Below are positions 61,861-64,000 of a stretch of DNA of 64,000 bases, in pieces. Numbering within the stretch: the first letter of the stretch is position 1; each line of letters starts with the position of its first letter. Position numbers and translations under genes: made by a program. The notes under the pieces were generated by a model that ran no database searches, had not been told where the DNA came from, and saw nothing but the letters and a program-made list of their open reading frames with translations. Source of the DNA: Cylindrotheca closterium (lineage: Eukaryota > Bacillariophyta > Bacillariophyceae > Bacillariales > Bacillariaceae); assembly GCA_933822405.4 (NCBI GenBank), contig CAKOGP040002158.1, positions 124,001-188,000 of the forward strand, read 5' to 3'.

Positions 61861-62942
61861 GATAAGGATTGCGAACTTGCCAAGAATATAACCTACTGTA
61901 TTTGTTTATGTTGCTTTTGAATTTTCCATTTCGAAACACGACGGCTATTATTTTCAACCCAAAGGTATAGAACGACGAATTATGGCATAGAACAGTAGAA
62001 GTTTTGTTATATGCGAATCATTTATTGGGCAATCGGCTCTTATGGTTTTAATCGTGGACAATTGTTCACACATGTTTAAGGTTTTGCTATAAAGCGGCAA
62101 GATTTATTCACAGGCTCTATCACTGTTTTTTAAAATTGTGGTTCAAATAGAAATCATATGGGAATATATTACTCCTCGATATATATTATACATAATATAT
62201 AAAAGGCCACCGCGCGGTACCGCGGATGAAGAAAAAAATCTTCTTGCAACAAAGAGCAAAATATATGTGTCGCATCCATGTTTTCACCCTCTATACTACT
62301 CGTCCCGTTCCCAATATCCCGCTCATCCTTTTACATACGGTATCGTGCCATCCTCGTCGTGATTTGCGGCAGTAGAGAAGTGCGACAGTGTTAGGAAAAC
62401 GGGTTAGAAGACATCATTCCCTGCCATAAAAGACCGAACCATCAAATCATACCGGTACCAAACAGCAAGTTGGATAATATGGTCCAAAGGCAAGCAATTT
62501 CATTGCATGAACAAAGGTACAACAGATCGTCACCAAAACCAACAGGTTTGTAGCTGGGTATGTCAGGATCCCCTAAATTTTCTTCTTGTCCGCGAAAGGA
62601 ACTACGAACCAAAGCCATAGACTTGAAATCGTTGCTGAATCATCTGGAATGACGCCATTCCCTTCGATGGTTGGTTGGTTTGTAGAATTGGATTGTGCTT
62701 CTGTGGTAGTGGCATGACATGGCCCGGCTCCATTCAAGGATTCACCAACAGCATCATTCCACAAGCCAAGCCACCAACATCCTCCCACGAAATTCCAAGA
62801 GTCAAAAGTACGGGCTTGTTGTTGTTCACGATGCTTTGGCGCAGCTCTTCGACGGTGGCGATGGATGAATTGTTGCCATCATTGAAACGGCAAATTAGAC
62901 AATCCGCAATCTTTGTATTCGTCGTTGCACCACAACATTTGT
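61861..62942. other. Intergenic region upstream of the DUF285 gene
   Basis: About 1.1 kb. TACCGGTA at 62450-62457. An open frame on the minus strand (62573-62788) has no recognisable features; it may be a decayed extension of the LRR_5 remnant next to it. Confidence 0.35.
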
Positions 62943-63440
62943 TTAGTAGCTAGAGAGTGCACCTGTCAAAAGCCGTGTCGTCAACCCTTTCGTCTTTTTT
63001 TGCTCGTGTAGGAAAACATTCAATATTGACAAGAGACTTCCAGTTGAAAAAGGGTTATTGCCTTCTTCAATGCTGAAGGGTTTGCTCAATGAGACTTCTA
63101 CCGTGACCAACTCGGAACATTCGTAAAATGCTTGGGAGTCAATGCGCTTCAAGGTATTATACTAGGTAGGCGGACTGCTTGTAGCTCTGATTGGAATGAG
63201 CAAATGCTGGTCTTGGAATCTCGCACAAAGAGTGGTGAGAAGCCAAGATTCACCTCCAGTGAACTCTTACAATAAGCAAAGACCTGTACTTCCAATGCTT
63301 TCAAACTTGATGGCGCGGTGACTCTTTTAAAGCCATAGTCCAGCCGGAAATTTCTTCAAAATGCTTCTTTCCCAATGGTTTTTACTGTGCGTGGGATTGT
63401 TCCCATCGTTCAGAGTGACTTCTTGCAGTTTATAGCGATT
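62943..63440 (-). pseudogene. Remnant of an LRR_5 (BspA-type leucine-rich repeat) gene
   Basis: On the minus strand, translated fragments in shifting frames fit the LRR_5 pattern (hydrophobic-x-x-I-x-x-x-A/V-F-x-x-C-x-x-L). Examples are LKRIDSQAFYECSELVTVEV at about 63150-63090, FKRVTAPSSLKALEVQVFAY at about 63340-63280 followed by CKSSLEVNLG, and a TLNDGNNPT fragment near 63410. Stops and frame changes separate them, so no functional product is expected. Secreted or cytosolic LRR_5 families are common in diatoms. Boundaries are approximate. Confidence 0.5.
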
Positions 63441-63974
63441 GCATCATCCACAAGACACAGAGTACACAGGTCTTGCACATAATTGTTTGGTACGATTTAG
63501 TTTCTCTTTCGTTTCACATACAGCGGTAAATACCGCACTCGTTAAGGTCGTAATATGATATCATGTTGGGGAAGGACAACGGGGCGCAATACTTTGCTAC
63601 GTGATGATGACGACTCGATTGCGTGTTGAGTGCTTCACACGGTTTTTGTTGTTGTCATTCATAAAGGGAGCATTCGCTTGTACTACCCTAACCCTTACCC
63701 CTTCTACAGCTATTTGGAGCTGGCTGAATTTGAACACGATGGAACTTCGAAAGTTCTTTCCAACTCCTCCCAAAATTGTGAAAATTGACAAGTTCTCGTT
63801 GTTCTTTCGGAAGATATCGTTCCGATCCGCTCCGATCGCTGACGTGTGTTATCTGTCGCATCGTTTTTACGCACATCTCTCTCATATCTTTTCATTCTTT
63901 TTCATTCCACTAACAAAAGGTTAACCCCAGTCCTCACACAAGCAAAGCACATATTAACATACACATTCCCCATC
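63441..63974. other. Intergenic region, probably promoter of the gene starting at 63975
   Basis: About 530 bases. The last 100 bases are rich in C/T and A (CTCTCTCATATCTTTTCATT) like a 5' untranslated leader. No gene recognised in the rest. Confidence 0.35.
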
Positions 63975-64000
63975 ATGTCTCGTCACGGTGATATCTCAAG
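63975..64000 (+). CDS. Possible start of a gene cut by the window end
   Basis: ATG at 63975 opens the frame MSRHGDIS, in a CATC-ATG-TC context after a pyrimidine/A-rich leader. Only eight codons are visible, so this is a weak call and the product cannot be named. Confidence 0.3.

Overview
The window is nuclear DNA of a eukaryotic microalga, most likely a pennate diatom. The pointers are short GT-AG introns of about 60-120 bases, S/T/D/Q low-complexity coding sequence, extracellular PSxxPS repeats, a DUF285/BspA-like 25-residue repeat protein behind a single membrane anchor, proteins with signal peptides followed by diatom-like plastid cleavage contexts (ANAF-SFP, TADA-LSFP), and WY-T/S-x-x-E small proteins of a family I associate with diatoms. 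No genus can be proven from sequence alone. There are no rRNA, organellar, viral or CRISPR features, and I found no tRNA by eye.

Layout. 1-11.4 kb: a cluster of secreted proteins. A 5'-truncated Cys-rich gene (+), an M6-type zinc metalloprotease (-), and two trypsin-like serine proteases (+) all carry copies of one six-cysteine module, roughly C-x-L-x-x-G-W-x-D ... C-x-W-Y-E ... C ... A-C-C-x-C, which I cannot assign to any family I know. 11.6-24.5 kb: a Tic22-like plastid protein, two low-complexity proteins, a globin-like protein without an evident proximal His, a TBC1D20-like Rab-GAP and a Gln-rich glycine-zipper protein. 24.5-35.8 kb: a two-exon 7TM receptor with repeats in its tail, a quinone-oxidoreductase-like gene interrupted by two nonsense codons, two paralogous small WY-family genes, and an MCTP-like gene with four C2 domains. 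37-42.1 kb: a GT61/DUF563 glycosyltransferase, a secreted Tyr-rich repeat protein, and a decayed duplicate of this block. 43-48.6 kb: a type II membrane protein and a five-C2 membrane protein whose C-terminus again carries two copies of the Cys-rich module. 48.9-53.6 kb: two plastid-type SET methyltransferases flanking a YqgF-like protein. 54.4-61.9 kb: a DNRLRE-like/PSxxPS membrane protein, a tail-anchored protein and the DUF285 protein. 62.9-63.4 kb: a decayed LRR_5-type remnant. A new gene may start at 63975.

The strongest theme is the Cys-rich module. It appears about 16 times in five genes of three architectures (serine protease, metalloprotease, C2/transmembrane) in one 48 kb stretch. 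It evolves by tandem exon duplication (five near-identical 298-bp exon+intron units) and is cut by unusual introns, including microexons of 6 and 8 nt. It looks like an extracellular module attached to secreted or surface-tethered enzymes; its ligand is unknown.

Splice sites were inferred by eye from GT/AG signals. For each multi-exon model called complete, the summed exon lengths form an intact reading frame. They remain predictions without transcript support.
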